The notes: generated by a model not told the origin, from the letters alone. Positions 44,238 to 54,267 are shown, counted from the first letter of the stretch. The stretch is 64,000 nucleotides of DNA from Pseudomonas vanderleydeniana (GCF_014268755.2 NZ_CP077093.1:5911501-5975500), one strand, 5' to 3'. Program-made: numbers and translations.

Positions 44238-45356
44238 ATGCGTCATGTCACTCACGAACTGCTGGCCCCCGTACCGGGTACCGCACGGCAGATCCACAGT
44301 TTCCACTTCGGCCCGGAACGGGCCGAACGCAAGGTCTATATCCAGTCGTCGCTGCATGCCGACGAGCTGCCCGGCATGCTGGTCGCCTGGCACCTCAAGC
44401 AGCGCCTGGCCGAGCTGGAGCAGGCCGGACGCCTGCGCGGCGAGATCGTGCTGGTGCCGGTGGCCAACCCGATCGGCCTGGAACAGGTGCTGATGGACGT
44501 GCTCCTGGGCCGCTACGAACTGGAAAGCGGGCAGAACTTCAACCGCTGGTTCGTCGACCTCAGCGAAGAAATCGGCAACCGCATCGAACAACAGCTCAAC
44601 GATGATCCGCGGCACAACCTGCTGCTGGTCCGCCGTGAGCTGAAGGCGGCCCTGGCCGCCGAGGTCCCGGCCACCCAGTTGCAGTCCCAGCGCCTGGCCC
44701 TGCAACGGATCGCCTGCGATGCCGACATGGTGCTCGACCTGCACTGCGACTTCGAGGCCGTGACCCACCTGTACACCACGCCCGAGGCCTGGCCGCAGGT
44801 CGAGCCACTGGCCCGCTACATCGGTTCCGAAGCCAGCCTGCTGGCCACCGACTCCGGCGGCCAGTCGTTCGACGAGTGCTTCACCCTGCTCTGGTGGGAC
44901 CTGCAGCAACGTTTCGGCGAGCGCTTCGCGATGCCCATGGGCAGCTTCTCGGTCACCGTCGAGCTGCGCGGCCAGGGTGATGTCACGCACCCGCTGGCGA
45001 GCCAGGATTGTCAGGCGATTCTCGACTACCTGACCCAGTTCGGGGTGATCGACGGCGAGATCGCGCTGCCGCCGGCATTGCGTTATCCGGCGACGCCACT
45101 GGCTGGGGTCGAGCCGGTCGCCACGCCGTTCGGCGGCCTGCTGGTGTTTCATGCCCTGCCAGGCGAATACCTGGAGGCCGGGCAACTGATCGCCGAGATC
45201 ATCGACCCGATCAGCGACCGCGTCACCCCCGTTCACTGCAGCACCGCGGGCCTGCTCTACGCCCGCTCGCTGCGCCGCATGGCGACCGCCGGCATGGTCA
45301 TCGCCCATGTTGCCGGCCGCGAAGCCTATCGCAGCGGCTATCTTCTTTCTCCTTGA
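44238..45356 (+). CDS. Succinylglutamate desuccinylase/aspartoacylase family protein (AotO-like)
   Basis: A 372-residue M14-type zinc carboxypeptidase-fold protein. Zinc ligands are His40 and Glu43 (SSLHADELPG) and the His of DLHCDFEAV. The substrate Arg/Asn motif GQNFNRWF fits desuccinylases. In P. aeruginosa a similar gene, aotO, lies inside the arginine/ornithine transport operon but is not needed for transport. It may deacylate an imported N-acyl amino acid; this is inference. The stop overlaps the ribosome site of the ATPase gene. Confidence 0.85.
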   Translation: MRHVTHELLAPVPGTARQIHSFHFGPERAERKVYIQSSLHADELPGMLVAWHLKQRLAELEQAGRLRGEIVLVPVANPIGLEQVLMDVLLGRYELESGQNFNRWFVDLSEEIGNRIEQQLNDDPRHNLLLVRRELKAALAAEVPATQLQSQRLALQRIACDADMVLDLHCDFEAVTHLYTTPEAWPQVEPLARYIGSEASLLATDSGGQSFDECFTLLWWDLQQRFGERFAMPMGSFSVTVELRGQGDVTHPLASQDCQAILDYLTQFGVIDGEIALPPALRYPATPLAGVEPVATPFGGLLVFHALPGEYLEAGQLIAEIIDPISDRVTPVHCSTAGLLYARSLRRMATAGMVIAHVAGREAYRSGYLLSP

Positions 45357-45363
45357 GGTACCC

Positions 45364-46128
45364 ATGTACAAACTGACCATTGAAGGCCTGCACAAGAGCT
45401 ATGGCGACCACGAGGTGCTCAAGGGCGTCTCGCTCAAGGCCAAGACCGGCGATGTGATCAGCCTGATCGGCGCCAGCGGCTCGGGCAAGAGCACCTTCCT
45501 GCGTTGCATTAACTTCCTGGAAACGCCCAATGACGGCGCCATGACCCTCGACGGCCAGGCCATCCGCATGGTCAGCGACAGGAATGGCATGCGCGTCGCC
45601 GACGAAGCCGAACTGCAGCGCATCCGCACCCGCCTGGCGATGGTGTTCCAGCACTTCAACCTGTGGAGCCACATGAGCGTGCTGGAGAACATCACCATGG
45701 CGCCGCGCCGGGTGCTGGGCGTTGATCGCAAGGAAGCCGAGGACCGTGCCCGCCGCTACCTGGACAAGGTCGGCCTGCCGGCGCGGGTCGCCGAGCAGTA
45801 CCCGGCGTTTCTTTCCGGCGGCCAGCAGCAGCGGGTGGCGATTGCCCGGGCACTGGCGATGGAGCCGGAAGTGATGCTGTTCGACGAACCGACCTCGGCG
45901 CTCGACCCGGAGCTGGTGGGCGAAGTGCTGAAGGTGATCCAGGGCCTGGCCGAGGAAGGCCGGACGATGATCATGGTGACCCACGAAATGAGCTTTGCGC
46001 GCAAGGTGTCGAGCCAGGTGCTGTTCCTGCACCAGGGGCTGGTGGAAGAACAGGGAGCGCCCGAGGACGTGCTGGGCAACCCGCAGAGCGAGCGGCTGCG
46101 GCAGTTCCTCAGCGGTAACCTCAAGTAA
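45364..46128 (+). CDS. Basic amino-acid ABC transporter ATPase (HisP/AotP-type)
   Basis: A 254-residue ATPase: Walker A GASGSGKST, Q loop MVFQHFNLW, signature LSGGQQQRVAIARAL, Walker B VMLFDEPTSALDPE, switch His VTHEMSFA. The ATG at 45364 has GAGGT 6 bp upstream, formed by the stop region of the previous gene. It is the last gene of the operon; unlike P. aeruginosa aot, no argR gene follows. Confidence 0.92.
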   Translation: MYKLTIEGLHKSYGDHEVLKGVSLKAKTGDVISLIGASGSGKSTFLRCINFLETPNDGAMTLDGQAIRMVSDRNGMRVADEAELQRIRTRLAMVFQHFNLWSHMSVLENITMAPRRVLGVDRKEAEDRARRYLDKVGLPARVAEQYPAFLSGGQQQRVAIARALAMEPEVMLFDEPTSALDPELVGEVLKVIQGLAEEGRTMIMVTHEMSFARKVSSQVLFLHQGLVEEQGAPEDVLGNPQSERLRQFLSGNLK

Positions 46129-46144
46129 TTGGGGAAGGTTTCAG

Positions 46145-46246
46145 GGCCTCTTCGCGGGCAAGCCACGCGCCTACAACATTGCGCCGTACACGTATTCCGG
46201 GCATGGCAGCAACCCTGTAGGAGCGTGGCTTGCCCGCGAAGAGGCC
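46145..46246. repeat. Perfect REP inverted repeat (24-bp arms)
   Basis: GGCCTCTTCGCGGGCAAGCC at 46145 with its arms running to 46168, and the exact reverse complement at 46223-46246, flank a 54-bp spacer between two convergent genes. A single related copy (AGGAGCGTGGCTCGCCCGCG) is at 6478-6499. Confidence 0.85.
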
Positions 46247-46259
46247 ATCACGCTCTGCC

Positions 46260-47096
46260 TCAGTTATGGGCAGCCTGCCACGGATAGGCCAGCCACTTCT
46301 GCATGCGCTTGGCGAACCGCCCGCTTTCCATGTCCTGGTGCAGCCACTGGTCAACGTACTGCTTGAGCACGATGTCCCTCGGCAACAGCACCGCCTTCTC
46401 GGAAAAATCGAACGGCTGGTCCGGATGCACCGCGCACAACTGCGGGTGCAGCTTCTCCTGCAGGCGCGTCTCCACCGCGTCGGTCATCATCAGGTCGGCC
46501 TTGCCGTCGACGATCTGCTGGAAGATGGTGACATTGTCCTGATGCACGATGATCCGCGCCTGTTTCAGGTTGGCCCGGGCGAACTTCTCGTTGGTACCGC
46601 CCGGGTTGACGATGGCCGTTACCTGCGGCTGGTCGATCTGTTCCAGGGTCTGGAAGGCCTGCTGCCGGGAGCACAGGGTGATCGGTGTCTTGCCATCACG
46701 CTGGTACGGCTGTGAAAAAAATGCCTGCCTCTGGCGCTCCATGTTCACCGAGATGCCACTGATCGCCAGGTCGAAGTGGTCCGCCTGCAAATCGTTCATC
46801 AGCGTCGGCCAGGTCGTCGGCACCAACTGCAGCTTCGCCCCCATCGATTGCGCCAGCTCCTGTGCCAGCTCGATGTCCAGGCCGATGAAATGCTCGCCGC
46901 TCTTGTAGCTGAAGGGCTTGTAGTCACCCGTGGTGCCGACTCGCAGTACGCCCTGCTGGATGATCCGGTCGAGCCGACCGACCACCTGCACCGGCGCAGC
47001 GCCCTGCGCCAGCTCGGCAGCCTCGGCCAACGGGGTGGCGACCAGCAGCGCCGAAAGCAGGAGCCGGGAAAATCCCAGGGGAATGGAAAACGTCAT
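46260..47096 (-). CDS. pheC: Periplasmic cyclohexadienyl dehydratase PheC
   Basis: A 278-residue exported enzyme (signal peptide to about residue 26, PLAEA-A) with a solute-binding-protein fold. It dehydrates prephenate and arogenate to phenylpyruvate and phenylalanine. The sequence follows P. aeruginosa PheC closely: LRVGTTGDYKPFSY, VPTTWPTLM, DLAISGISVNMERQRQAFFS, PGGTNEKFARANLKQARI and MMTDAVETRLQ by pattern. It should not be mistaken for part of the neighbouring amino-acid transporter, though they share the fold. Transcribed alone on the minus strand. Confidence 0.92.
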   Translation of the reverse strand: MTFSIPLGFSRLLLSALLVATPLAEAAELAQGAAPVQVVGRLDRIIQQGVLRVGTTGDYKPFSYKSGEHFIGLDIELAQELAQSMGAKLQLVPTTWPTLMNDLQADHFDLAISGISVNMERQRQAFFSQPYQRDGKTPITLCSRQQAFQTLEQIDQPQVTAIVNPGGTNEKFARANLKQARIIVHQDNVTIFQQIVDGKADLMMTDAVETRLQEKLHPQLCAVHPDQPFDFSEKAVLLPRDIVLKQYVDQWLHQDMESGRFAKRMQKWLAYPWQAAHN

Positions 47097-47217
47097 GGGC
47101 AGCCCTTCTTATTGTCTGATATCCGTGAGTGCGCGTTGATGGCACTGGCGCAGACTACCTGCAAGGACTGGAACAGGCGACCCCTGGACGGCACGCGACC
47201 GTCCAGTCGGGCACGGA

Positions 47218-47424
47218 TCAGGCGACCGGAGCCGGTGGCGGTTCGTCGGGCAAGACCGGTTCGCCCGGCTCGGTGGGCTGTTCGTTGGGGGTATCGGGTT
47301 CGGGCTGGCCGGGAATGCCGCCCATCAGGGTCTGTGGGTGGGCGAGCAACGACCAGGCCAGCAGGCCCACTTGATTGGGTTCCAGTCTGGCCAGTTCGGC
47401 ACTGATGCTAGGATCGATCTTCAT
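47218..47424 (-). CDS. Small protein with Pro/Glu-rich tail, unknown function
   Basis: A 68-residue protein. Residues 1-35 form a short folded part (AELARLEPNQVGLLAWSLLAHPQTLMG). The last 30 residues are almost all Pro, Glu, Gly and Asp (PGQPEPDTPNEQPTEPGEP). AGGAG lies 6 bp before the ATG. No family is recognised. It lies between pheC and dcd on the same strand. Confidence 0.65.
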   Translation of the reverse strand: MKIDPSISAELARLEPNQVGLLAWSLLAHPQTLMGGIPGQPEPDTPNEQPTEPGEPVLPDEPPPAPVA

Positions 47425-47532
47425 GGGCGACTCCTGGGCGATAGGGTCCGGTCAGCCTTGCGCCAACCGGAACGGTACACCCAGTAGAGTGCACCAGCGC
47501 CCAGGAATTCCCTCGGACTGGCCGTCCGCCGG

Positions 47533-48099
47533 TCAGGTGCGCGGCAGGGTCACGCCACGCTGGCCCTGGTACTTGCCACCACGGTCCTTGTAGGAGACTT
47601 CACATTCCTCGTCGGACTCCAGGAACAGCATCTGCGCCACGCCCTCGTTGGCGTAGATCTTCGCCGGCAGGGTGGTGGTGTTGGAGAACTCGAGGGTCAC
47701 ATGGCCTTCCCACTCCGGTTCCAGCGGCGTCACGTTGACGATGATCCCGCAGCGCGCGTAGGTGCTCTTGCCCAGGCAGATGGTCAGTACGTTGCGCGGG
47801 ATGCGGAAGTACTCGACGGTGCGGGCCAGGGCGAAGGAGTTCGGCGGGATGATGCAGACGTCGCTCTTGATGTCGACGAAGCTGCCGGCGTCGAAGTTTT
47901 TCGGATCGACGGTCGCCGAATTGATGTTGGTGAACACCTTGAACTCGTCGGCGCAACGCACGTCGTAGCCATAGCTCGACACGCCGAAGGAAATCAGCCG
48001 GTCGGCGCCTTCGCCACGCACCTGGCGCTCGACGAAGGGTTCGATCATGCCGTGCTCTTGCGCCATGCGGCGAATCCACTTGTCCGATTTGATGCTCAT
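47533..48099 (-). CDS. dcd: dCTP deaminase
   Basis: A 188-residue trimeric enzyme that deaminates dCTP to dUTP for thymidylate synthesis. Conserved parts: [42 protein letters not shown], the nucleotide loop [10 protein letters not shown], and [16 protein letters not shown] with the catalytic Glu. The C-terminus [13 protein letters not shown] is typical. The ATG at 48099 begins the conserved protein; the longer frame upstream is not conserved. Confidence 0.95.
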   Translation of the reverse strand: MSIKSDKWIRRMAQEHGMIEPFVERQVRGEGADRLISFGVSSYGYDVRCADEFKVFTNINSATVDPKNFDAGSFVDIKSDVCIIPPNSFALARTVEYFRIPRNVLTICLGKSTYARCGIIVNVTPLEPEWEGHVTLEFSNTTTLPAKIYANEGVAQMLFLESDEECEVSYKDRGGKYQGQRGVTLPRT

Positions 48100-48486
48100 G
48101 GCGGGTGTCCTGAAATAGCGAGGTGGAGAAATTCTGCCGGGCATCTTACCGGGGCGCATCGCCGGGTTCAAAGACCGGGGGTCGATTTGCGTCAAAAAGC
48201 TGCCCCGGATCCCCCTGCCAAACCCGGCGAAAGCCTTTGTGGCGGGCGCTTTCAGGCCGGCTGGGGCGCCGTCAGTCACGAAATAGGCGAAACCTTGGCA
48301 AAGACCATTGGCACGTTCTGGAAAAAGGGTTAAGGTGGCGCCACTGTGCTGCTTGTGTCACTGAGAATCTCTCCACGATGTTGAATTTCGATCCAACCAT
48401 CTCCAAGAATTTTTCCTGCTCTTTGCACTCAGTCTCGGCCAGGGCGTTTCCTGAGCCGCAGTTAACTTTGTCCAAGGAGACATCAA
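48100..48486 (+). promoter_or_regulatory. Divergent region and long 5' leader of the cold-shock gene
   Basis: The 387 bp between dcd and the cold-shock gene hold no supported gene. Cold-shock genes usually have long structured leaders, and the AT-rich second half fits that. The ribosome site is AAGGAG (48474-48479). I cannot place the promoter with confidence. Confidence 0.4.
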
Positions 48487-48696
48487 ATGTCTAACCGCCA
48501 AACCGGTACCGTCAAGTGGTTCAACGATGAAAAAGGCTTCGGCTTCATCACCCCACAATCCGGTGACGACCTGTTCGTACACTTCAAAGCCATCCAGGCT
48601 GACGGTTTCAAAACCCTGAAAGAAGGCCAGCAGGTTTCTTTCGTTGCTACCCGCGGCCAGAAAGGCATGCAGGCTGAAGAAGTACAAGTTATCTAA
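48487..48696 (+). CDS. Cold-shock domain protein, CspA family
   Basis: A 69-residue single cold-shock domain. It has RNP1 KGFGFIT and RNP2 DLFVHF, and begins [19 protein letters not shown] as in the Pseudomonas CapB/CspA group. It binds single-stranded RNA and DNA and acts as an RNA chaperone. It is monocistronic: strong ribosome site before it and a strong terminator after it. Confidence 0.95.
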   Translation: MSNRQTGTVKWFNDEKGFGFITPQSGDDLFVHFKAIQADGFKTLKEGQQVSFVATRGQKGMQAEEVQVI

Positions 48697-48715
48697 CTTG
48701 TCCTGACCCAGTCAG

Positions 48716-48751
48716 AAAGCCCCGCTCTCTCACGAGACGCGGGGCTTTTTT
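48716..48751 (+). terminator. Intrinsic terminator after the cold-shock gene
   Basis: Stem AAAGCCCCGC / GCGGGGCTTT with loop TCTCTCACGAGAC and six T residues. It is nearly the same as the rimO terminator at 1102-1137. Confidence 0.9.
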
Positions 48752-48858
48752 GTGCCTGGGTGTTTTTATTCCAAGGCGATGCAACATTTTCGTGGCACAC
48801 AAGCCTCCGTGATGAACGGGCTTTTGTGGTGAGCAGACCTTTATGGCAGGAGAGCTTC

Positions 48859-48992
48859 TGTGGCGAGCGGGCTTGCCCGCGCTGGGCCGCAGGGCGGCCC
48901 TGAAACCTGCATCCCGCATACATCATGCCTTACCGGGTTGCCTGGTTTTGCGACTGCCTTGCAGTCGAGCGCGGGCAAGCCCGCTCACCACG
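48859..48992. repeat. REP doublet after the cold-shock gene
   Basis: TGGCGAGCGGGCTTGCCCGC and its inverted copy (48970-48992) flank an 88-bp spacer. It fills most of the 351-bp gap to apbC; nothing else is seen there. Confidence 0.8.
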
Positions 48993-49047
48993 CAAGCGCG
49001 TTCACTACAACAGCCCGCTCACCAGCCGGCCGAGCAAACCCGGCCCA

Positions 49048-50142
49048 TCAGTCGTCGCTGATGGTGATGCTCGGCATTGCCTGGCTCGCCGCTTCCTGCA
49101 GGACGATCCGCGCGCCCACATGACGGGCCAGTTCCTGGTAGACCATGGCGATCTGCCCATCCGGCTCGGCCGCCACGGTCGGCTTGCCGCCGTCGGCCTG
49201 CTCGCGGATGACCAGCGACAGCGGCAACGAGGCCAACAGTTCGACGCCGTACTGCGCAGCCAGCTTCACGCCGCCGCCCTCGCCGAACAGATGTTCGGCA
49301 TGACCGCAGTTCGAGCAGACGTGTACCGCCATGTTTTCCACCACGCCCAACACCGGAATGTTCACCTTGCGGAACATCTCCACGCCTTTCTTCGCGTCAA
49401 GCAGGGCCAGGTCCTGTGGGGTGGTGACGATCACCGAGCCGGCCACCGGGATCTTCTGCGCCAGGGTCAGCTGGATGTCACCGGTACCCGGTGGCATGTC
49501 GATCACCAGGTAGTCCAGGTTGCCCCAGTCGGTCTGGGTGACCAGTTGCAGCAAGGCGCCGGAGACCATCGGCCCACGCCAGACCATCGGCGTGTTGTCG
49601 TCGGTCAGGAATGCCATGGACATGACTTCCACACCCAGGGACTCGATCGGCACGAACCACTTCTGGTCCTTGATCTTCGGCCGGGTGCCTTCGGCGATCC
49701 CGAACATCACGCCCTGACTCGGGCCGTAGATGTCCGCGTCGAGAATCCCCACCTTCGCCCCTTCGCGGGCCAGCGCCAGCGCCAGGTTGGCCGCCGTGGT
49801 CGACTTGCCCACGCCGCCCTTGCCGGAGGCCACCGCCACCACGTTCTTCACGTTGGCCAGGCCCGGAATCTGCGCCTGCGCCTTGTGCGGGGCGATCACG
49901 CAGTCGATCTCGACCTTGGCCGAAGCCACGCCGTCCAGGCCTTCAACGGCCATTTGCAGCATCTGCGCCCAGCCGTTCTTGAACAGACCGGCGGCATAAC
50001 CCAGCTCGAGGCGGACGCTGACACGGTCGCCCTGGATGTCGATGGCCTTCACACACCCGGCGCTGAGCGGGTCCTGGTTCAGATAAGGATCGGTGTACTG
50101 GCGAAGGACGGCCTCCACCGCTGCGCGATTGACTGCGCTCAT
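49048..50142 (-). CDS. apbC: Iron-sulfur cluster carrier ATPase ApbC/Mrp
   Basis: A 364-residue Mrp/NBP35-type P-loop ATPase that binds and transfers Fe-S clusters. An N-terminal DUF59 (MIP18-like) domain (residues 1-90) precedes the deviant Walker A SGKGGVGKST. The cluster-binding CxxC is in VHVCSNCGHAEH. The ATG at 50142 with GGGAG upstream begins the conserved MSAVNR. It diverges from metG, as in P. aeruginosa. Confidence 0.93.
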   Translation of the reverse strand: MSAVNRAAVEAVLRQYTDPYLNQDPLSAGCVKAIDIQGDRVSVRLELGYAAGLFKNGWAQMLQMAVEGLDGVASAKVEIDCVIAPHKAQAQIPGLANVKNVVAVASGKGGVGKSTTAANLALALAREGAKVGILDADIYGPSQGVMFGIAEGTRPKIKDQKWFVPIESLGVEVMSMAFLTDDNTPMVWRGPMVSGALLQLVTQTDWGNLDYLVIDMPPGTGDIQLTLAQKIPVAGSVIVTTPQDLALLDAKKGVEMFRKVNIPVLGVVENMAVHVCSNCGHAEHLFGEGGGVKLAAQYGVELLASLPLSLVIREQADGGKPTVAAEPDGQIAMVYQELARHVGARIVLQEAASQAMPSITISDD

Positions 50143-50319
50143 GGGCAACTCCCGAAAAAGGCTGAGTGAAACAGACGGCTATCGTAACCGTTCTGGGCCG
50201 ATGCGACATGCCAGACATTGATTTGTCGCGACCACGAGGGGGAAACCGCCACAGGTGAAATATATTTCCCAGCGCTTTATAGTGTCCGGTCTCCGTTTCA
50301 CTTCAAGTAGCCGAGCCCC

Positions 50320-52371
50320 ATGTCCGAGCCACGCCAGATTCTCGTCACCAGCGCCCTGCCCTATGCCAATGGTTCCATCCACCTCGGCCACATGGTCGAG
50401 TATGTCCAGACCGACATGTGGGTGCGTTTCCAGAAGCACCGCGGCAACCAATGCATCTATGTCTGCGCTGACGACGCCCACGGCTCGGCCATCATGCTGC
50501 GCGCCGAGAAGGAAGGCATCACCCCGGAACAGCTGATCGCCAACGTCCAGCTCGAGCACAGCAGCGATTTCGCCGATTTCCTGGTCGACTTCGACAACTT
50601 CCACTCGACCCACGCCGAGGAGAACCGCGAGCTGTCGACGCAGATCTACCTGCGCCTGCGCGATGCAGGGCATATCGCCAACCGGGCGATCACCCAGTAT
50701 TTCGACCCGGAAAAGCAGATGTTCCTCGCCGACCGCTTCATCAAGGGCACCTGCCCGAAATGCGGCACCGAGGATCAGTACGGCGACAACTGCGAAAAAT
50801 GCGGTGCCACCTACGCCCCGACCGACCTGAAGGATCCGAAGTCGGCGATTTCCGGTGCCACGCCGGTGCTCAAGGAATCCCAGCACTTCTTCTTCAAGCT
50901 GCCGGACTTCCAGGCCATGCTGCAAGGCTGGACCCGCAGCGGCACGCTGCAGGATGCGGTGGCGAACAAGATCGCCGAATGGCTCGACAGCGGCCTGCAG
51001 GAGTGGGACATCTCCCGCGATGCGCCGTACTTCGGTTTCGAGATCCCGGATGAGCCGGGCAAGTACTTCTATGTGTGGCTGGATGCACCCATCGGCTACA
51101 TGGCCAGCTTCAAGAACCTCTGCGCCCGTCGCCCGGACCTGGACTTCGACGCGTTCTGGAACAAGGACTCCACTGCCGAGCTGTACCATTTCATCGGCAA
51201 GGACATCGTCAACTTCCACGCCCTGTTCTGGCCGGCGATGCTCGAAGGCGCGGGCTACCGCAAGCCGACCGGGATCAACGTGCACGGCTACCTGACCGTC
51301 AACGGCCAGAAGATGTCCAAGTCCCGTGGCACCTTCATCAAGGCCCGCACCTACCTCGACCACCTGTCGCCCGAGTACCTGCGCTACTACTACGCATCCA
51401 AGCTGGGCAAGGGCGTCGACGACCTCGACCTGAACCTCGACGACTTCGTGCAGAAGGTCAACTCGGACCTGGTCGGCAAGGTGGTGAACATCGCCAGCCG
51501 TTGCGCCGGTTTCATCCACAAGGGCAATGCCGGCGTGCTGGTCGCAGGCGATGCCGCCCCCGAGCTGACCGAGGCATTCCGCGCCGCGGCCCCGAGCATC
51601 GCCGATGCCTATGAAGGGCGCGACTTCGCCCGGGCCATGCGCGAAATCATGGCCCTGGCCGACCGCGCCAACGCCTGGATCGCCGACAAGGCGCCATGGG
51701 CCCTGGCCAAACAGGAAGGCAAGCAGGATGAGGTCCAGGCCGTCTGTGCCGCCGGCATCAACCTGTTCCGCCAGCTGATCATTTTCCTCAAGCCGGTCCT
51801 GCCGCTGCTGGCCGCCGATGCCGAGGCTTTCCTCAACGTCGCGCCACTGACCTGGAACGATCACGCCAGCCTGCTGGCCAACCATCAGCTGAACGCATTC
51901 AAGCCGCTGATGACCCGTATCGATCCGGTGAAGGTGCAGGCCATGACCGATGCCTCCAAGGAAGACCTCGCCGCCAGCCAGACCGACACCGGCAGCGCCG
52001 CGCCGCAAGGCAACGGCGAACTGGTCAAGGACCCGCTCTCGCCGGAGATCGAGTTCGACACCTTCGCCGCGGTCGACCTGCGTGTTGCCTTGATCGTCAA
52101 GGCCGAAGCCGTCGAGGGCGCGGACAAGCTGCTGCGCCTGACCCTGGACATCGGTGACGAACAGCGCAACGTGTTCTCCGGGATCAAGAGCGCCTATCCG
52201 AACCCGGCCGAGCTGGAGGGTCGCCTGACCATGATGATCGCCAACCTCAAGCCGCGCAAAATGCGCTTCGGCCTCTCCGAAGGCATGGTCATGGCCGCAG
52301 GCCCTGGCGGCGAGGAAATCTACCTGCTGAGCCCGGACAGCGGCGCCAAGCCCGGACAGCGGATCAAGTAA
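50320..52371 (+). CDS. metG: Methionyl-tRNA synthetase
   Basis: A 683-residue class I synthetase that charges tRNA-Met. The HIGH-type motif is HLGH (21-24) in [12 protein letters not shown]. The zinc knuckles are CPKCG and [14 protein letters not shown] is at 331-335. A long-type C-terminal tRNA-binding/dimer domain (about 575-683, [24 protein letters not shown] by pattern) is present. A 177-bp divergent region separates it from apbC. Confidence 0.97.
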   Translation: MSEPRQILVTSALPYANGSIHLGHMVEYVQTDMWVRFQKHRGNQCIYVCADDAHGSAIMLRAEKEGITPEQLIANVQLEHSSDFADFLVDFDNFHSTHAEENRELSTQIYLRLRDAGHIANRAITQYFDPEKQMFLADRFIKGTCPKCGTEDQYGDNCEKCGATYAPTDLKDPKSAISGATPVLKESQHFFFKLPDFQAMLQGWTRSGTLQDAVANKIAEWLDSGLQEWDISRDAPYFGFEIPDEPGKYFYVWLDAPIGYMASFKNLCARRPDLDFDAFWNKDSTAELYHFIGKDIVNFHALFWPAMLEGAGYRKPTGINVHGYLTVNGQKMSKSRGTFIKARTYLDHLSPEYLRYYYASKLGKGVDDLDLNLDDFVQKVNSDLVGKVVNIASRCAGFIHKGNAGVLVAGDAAPELTEAFRAAAPSIADAYEGRDFARAMREIMALADRANAWIADKAPWALAKQEGKQDEVQAVCAAGINLFRQLIIFLKPVLPLLAADAEAFLNVAPLTWNDHASLLANHQLNAFKPLMTRIDPVKVQAMTDASKEDLAASQTDTGSAAPQGNGELVKDPLSPEIEFDTFAAVDLRVALIVKAEAVEGADKLLRLTLDIGDEQRNVFSGIKSAYPNPAELEGRLTMMIANLKPRKMRFGLSEGMVMAAGPGGEEIYLLSPDSGAKPGQRIK

Positions 52372-52388
52372 TTCCGCCCTGCCTTGCC

Positions 52389-52417
52389 TCGCGGGCCACG
52401 ATCTTCGTGGCCCGCGA
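52389..52417 (+). terminator. Hairpin after metG
   Basis: A perfect 12-bp stem CGCGGGCCACGA / TCGTGGCCCGCG with a 3-base loop, 18 bp after the metG stop. The T tract is weak, so termination may be partial, allowing read-through into the rnf genes. Confidence 0.6.
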
Positions 52418-52486
52418 CGTTTCATAGCTAGTACAGCCCGTTCACTTGCCGGATAATTCATGGCATAAGCTTGCCCGGCACGATCA

Positions 52487-53065
52487 ATGACCGACCTCCT
52501 CCTTACCCTTGTCAGCGCCGCCCTGATCAACAACGTCGTGTTGCACTGGCCGTTGGGCGTTGACCCCTTACTGCAAGGCACGCCGGTCGAACGGCGCCGG
52601 TTGCATGCACTGGGCATCGCCACCAGCTGGGTGATGCTGGCCGCCACGCTGCTGAACTACAGCCTCTATCAGCTGGTACTACGACCGCTGCAGCTGGATA
52701 TCCTGCAACTGCTGGTGTTCCTGCCCGTTTGCGTTGCCCTGATCGGCCCGAGCCTCAAGCTGCTGGCGCGTTGGCTGCCCAGCCTGCCCTTCGAACGACT
52801 CTGGCCCCTGCTGCTGACCAATGCCGGCATTCTCGGCCTGACCCTGATCGGCACACAGCACGATCGCGGCGTGGCCCACGCGGTACTGCTGAGCCTGGGT
52901 GGCGGACTGGGCTTCTGGCTGGTGCTGGTGCTGTTCAACGACCTGCGCCAGCGTACCTATCATGAAGAAGTGCCCCTGCCGTTTCGCGGGCTGCCGATCG
53001 AACTGATCAGCGCCGGCCTGATGGCCCTGGCCTTTCTCGGTTTCAACGGACTGTTCAAGTCATGA
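52487..53065 (+). CDS. rnfA: RnfA/RsxA-like membrane subunit, cluster cysteines missing
   Basis: A 192-residue protein with about six membrane segments, collinear with RsxA (192-193 residues; C-terminal [22 protein letters not shown] matches). In working Rnf complexes RnfA and RnfE share a [2Fe-2S] cluster in the membrane. Here the first cysteine motif (E. coli LGLCP) reads LGVDP with Asp26, and the second (TTNC) reads LLTNAG. Both ligands are absent; one Cys remains at about residue 84 elsewhere. Its stop overlaps the rnfB start (ATGA). Confidence 0.8.
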   Translation: MTDLLLTLVSAALINNVVLHWPLGVDPLLQGTPVERRRLHALGIATSWVMLAATLLNYSLYQLVLRPLQLDILQLLVFLPVCVALIGPSLKLLARWLPSLPFERLWPLLLTNAGILGLTLIGTQHDRGVAHAVLLSLGGGLGFWLVLVLFNDLRQRTYHEEVPLPFRGLPIELISAGLMALAFLGFNGLFKS

Positions 53066-54267
53066 GCCTGATCCAACACATCGACGCCCTGCTGCCGCAG
53101 ACCCAATGCGGCAAATGCGGCCACCAGGGCTGCAAGCCCTACGCCGAAGGCATCGCCAAGGGCGAAGCCATCAACAAGTGCCCACCGGGCGGCAGCGAAA
53201 CCATCGCGGCGCTGGCCAGCCTGCTACAGGTGTCGGTCCTGGAACTGGACCCGGAACGTGGCACGGCGCCGCCGCAGGTTGCCTTCATCCGTGAAGCGGA
53301 ATGCATCGGTTGCACCAAGTGCATCCAGGCCTGCCCGGTGGACGCCATCGTCGGCGCCGCCAAGCTGATGCACACGGTGATCCTCGACGAATGCACCGGT
53401 TGCGACCTGTGCGTCGCGCCCTGCCCGGTGGACTGCATCGAAATGCGCCCCCTGCCAGGTCATGTCGTGCCGATTGTCGGCGGACTGGCCAACGACGCCG
53501 CGCAGCAGCGGGCCCGCAGCGAAAAACGCGCCCGCGCCCGCCGTCGCTACGACCGACATAACGCCCGGCTGCAGGGCGAAGAGCAACGCCGCAACGCCGA
53601 GCGCCAGGCCAGGGCTGCTCGGCCGGCGCAAGCCGACACTGCACCGACCGATCCGGTCAAGGCCGCCCTGGAACGGGTCAAGGCACAAAAGGCGCTCGAC
53701 TCCGACGCTGCGCTGAAAAAAGCCAGGATCAACGTCGCCATGAGCCGTGCGCAGTTGAACAAATCCCTGAAAGCCTTCGGCCATCCACCGACTGCCGAAC
53801 AGGCTGCCCAACTGGTGGTGCTCCAGCAGCAGTTCGAGATTGCCGAACAGGCTCTCGCCGGCCTGGAAAGCAACGTCCCGGCCAGCCCGCCCCCCACCAA
53901 GCCCGGGGATGCTGAACTCAAGAGGGCCAAGATCCAGTTGGCGATGCGCCGTGCCGAACTGAAGAAAGCCGAGGCAAATGCCGCTCCGGCCGAGCAGATC
54001 GCCCTGCTGGGCGCCGCCCTCGCACAGGCCGAACGCGACCTGCACGCCGCCGAGGATGCCTGCGCAAAACCGATGCCAGACCTGGTGCGCACAGAAAAGA
54101 GACCGGTCGACCCGCAACTCAGGCTGCTGAGAACCGAGCTGGCCTACGCCCGTGCCGAACTTGGCAAACTGCAACGGCGTCCCGACACGCCGGCACACGA
54201 ACTGGGCGACGCCCAGCGCCGGCTGGAGGAGGCCCAACGCCAGGTCGATGCCCATGCAGTCTCCTGA
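53062..54267 (+). CDS. rnfB: RnfB-like ferredoxin subunit, anchorless, with long helical tail
   Basis: A 401-residue protein. Residues 1-45 are the Fe-S domain with Cys16, 19, 24 and 40 ([16 protein letters not shown]). Residues 75-125 are two [4Fe-4S] ferredoxin motifs (Cys81, 84, 87, 91 and Cys111, 114, 117, 121). Usual RnfB is about 190 residues and begins with a membrane helix; here it starts directly [17 protein letters not shown]. Residues 145-401 form Ala/Lys/Glu-rich helical repeats, like the repeat tail of RnfC. No rnfC gene follows, so the tail may come from a fused or eroded RnfC. Confidence 0.8.
   Translation: MSLIQHIDALLPQTQCGKCGHQGCKPYAEGIAKGEAINKCPPGGSETIAALASLLQVSVLELDPERGTAPPQVAFIREAECIGCTKCIQACPVDAIVGAAKLMHTVILDECTGCDLCVAPCPVDCIEMRPLPGHVVPIVGGLANDAAQQRARSEKRARARRRYDRHNARLQGEEQRRNAERQARAARPAQADTAPTDPVKAALERVKAQKALDSDAALKKARINVAMSRAQLNKSLKAFGHPPTAEQAAQLVVLQQQFEIAEQALAGLESNVPASPPPTKPGDAELKRAKIQLAMRRAELKKAEANAAPAEQIALLGAALAQAERDLHAAEDACAKPMPDLVRTEKRPVDPQLRLLRTELAYARAELGKLQRRPDTPAHELGDAQRRLEEAQRQVDAHAVS

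Noticed and set aside
46260..47096. PheC read as the solute-binding protein of the nearby ABC transporter
   Set aside because: It shares the fold, but the sequence follows cyclohexadienyl dehydratase throughout, and the gene is convergent with the transporter operon, which has its own binding protein.
50179..52647. An 822-codon open frame on the minus strand
   Set aside because: It is antisense to metG, which is certain.
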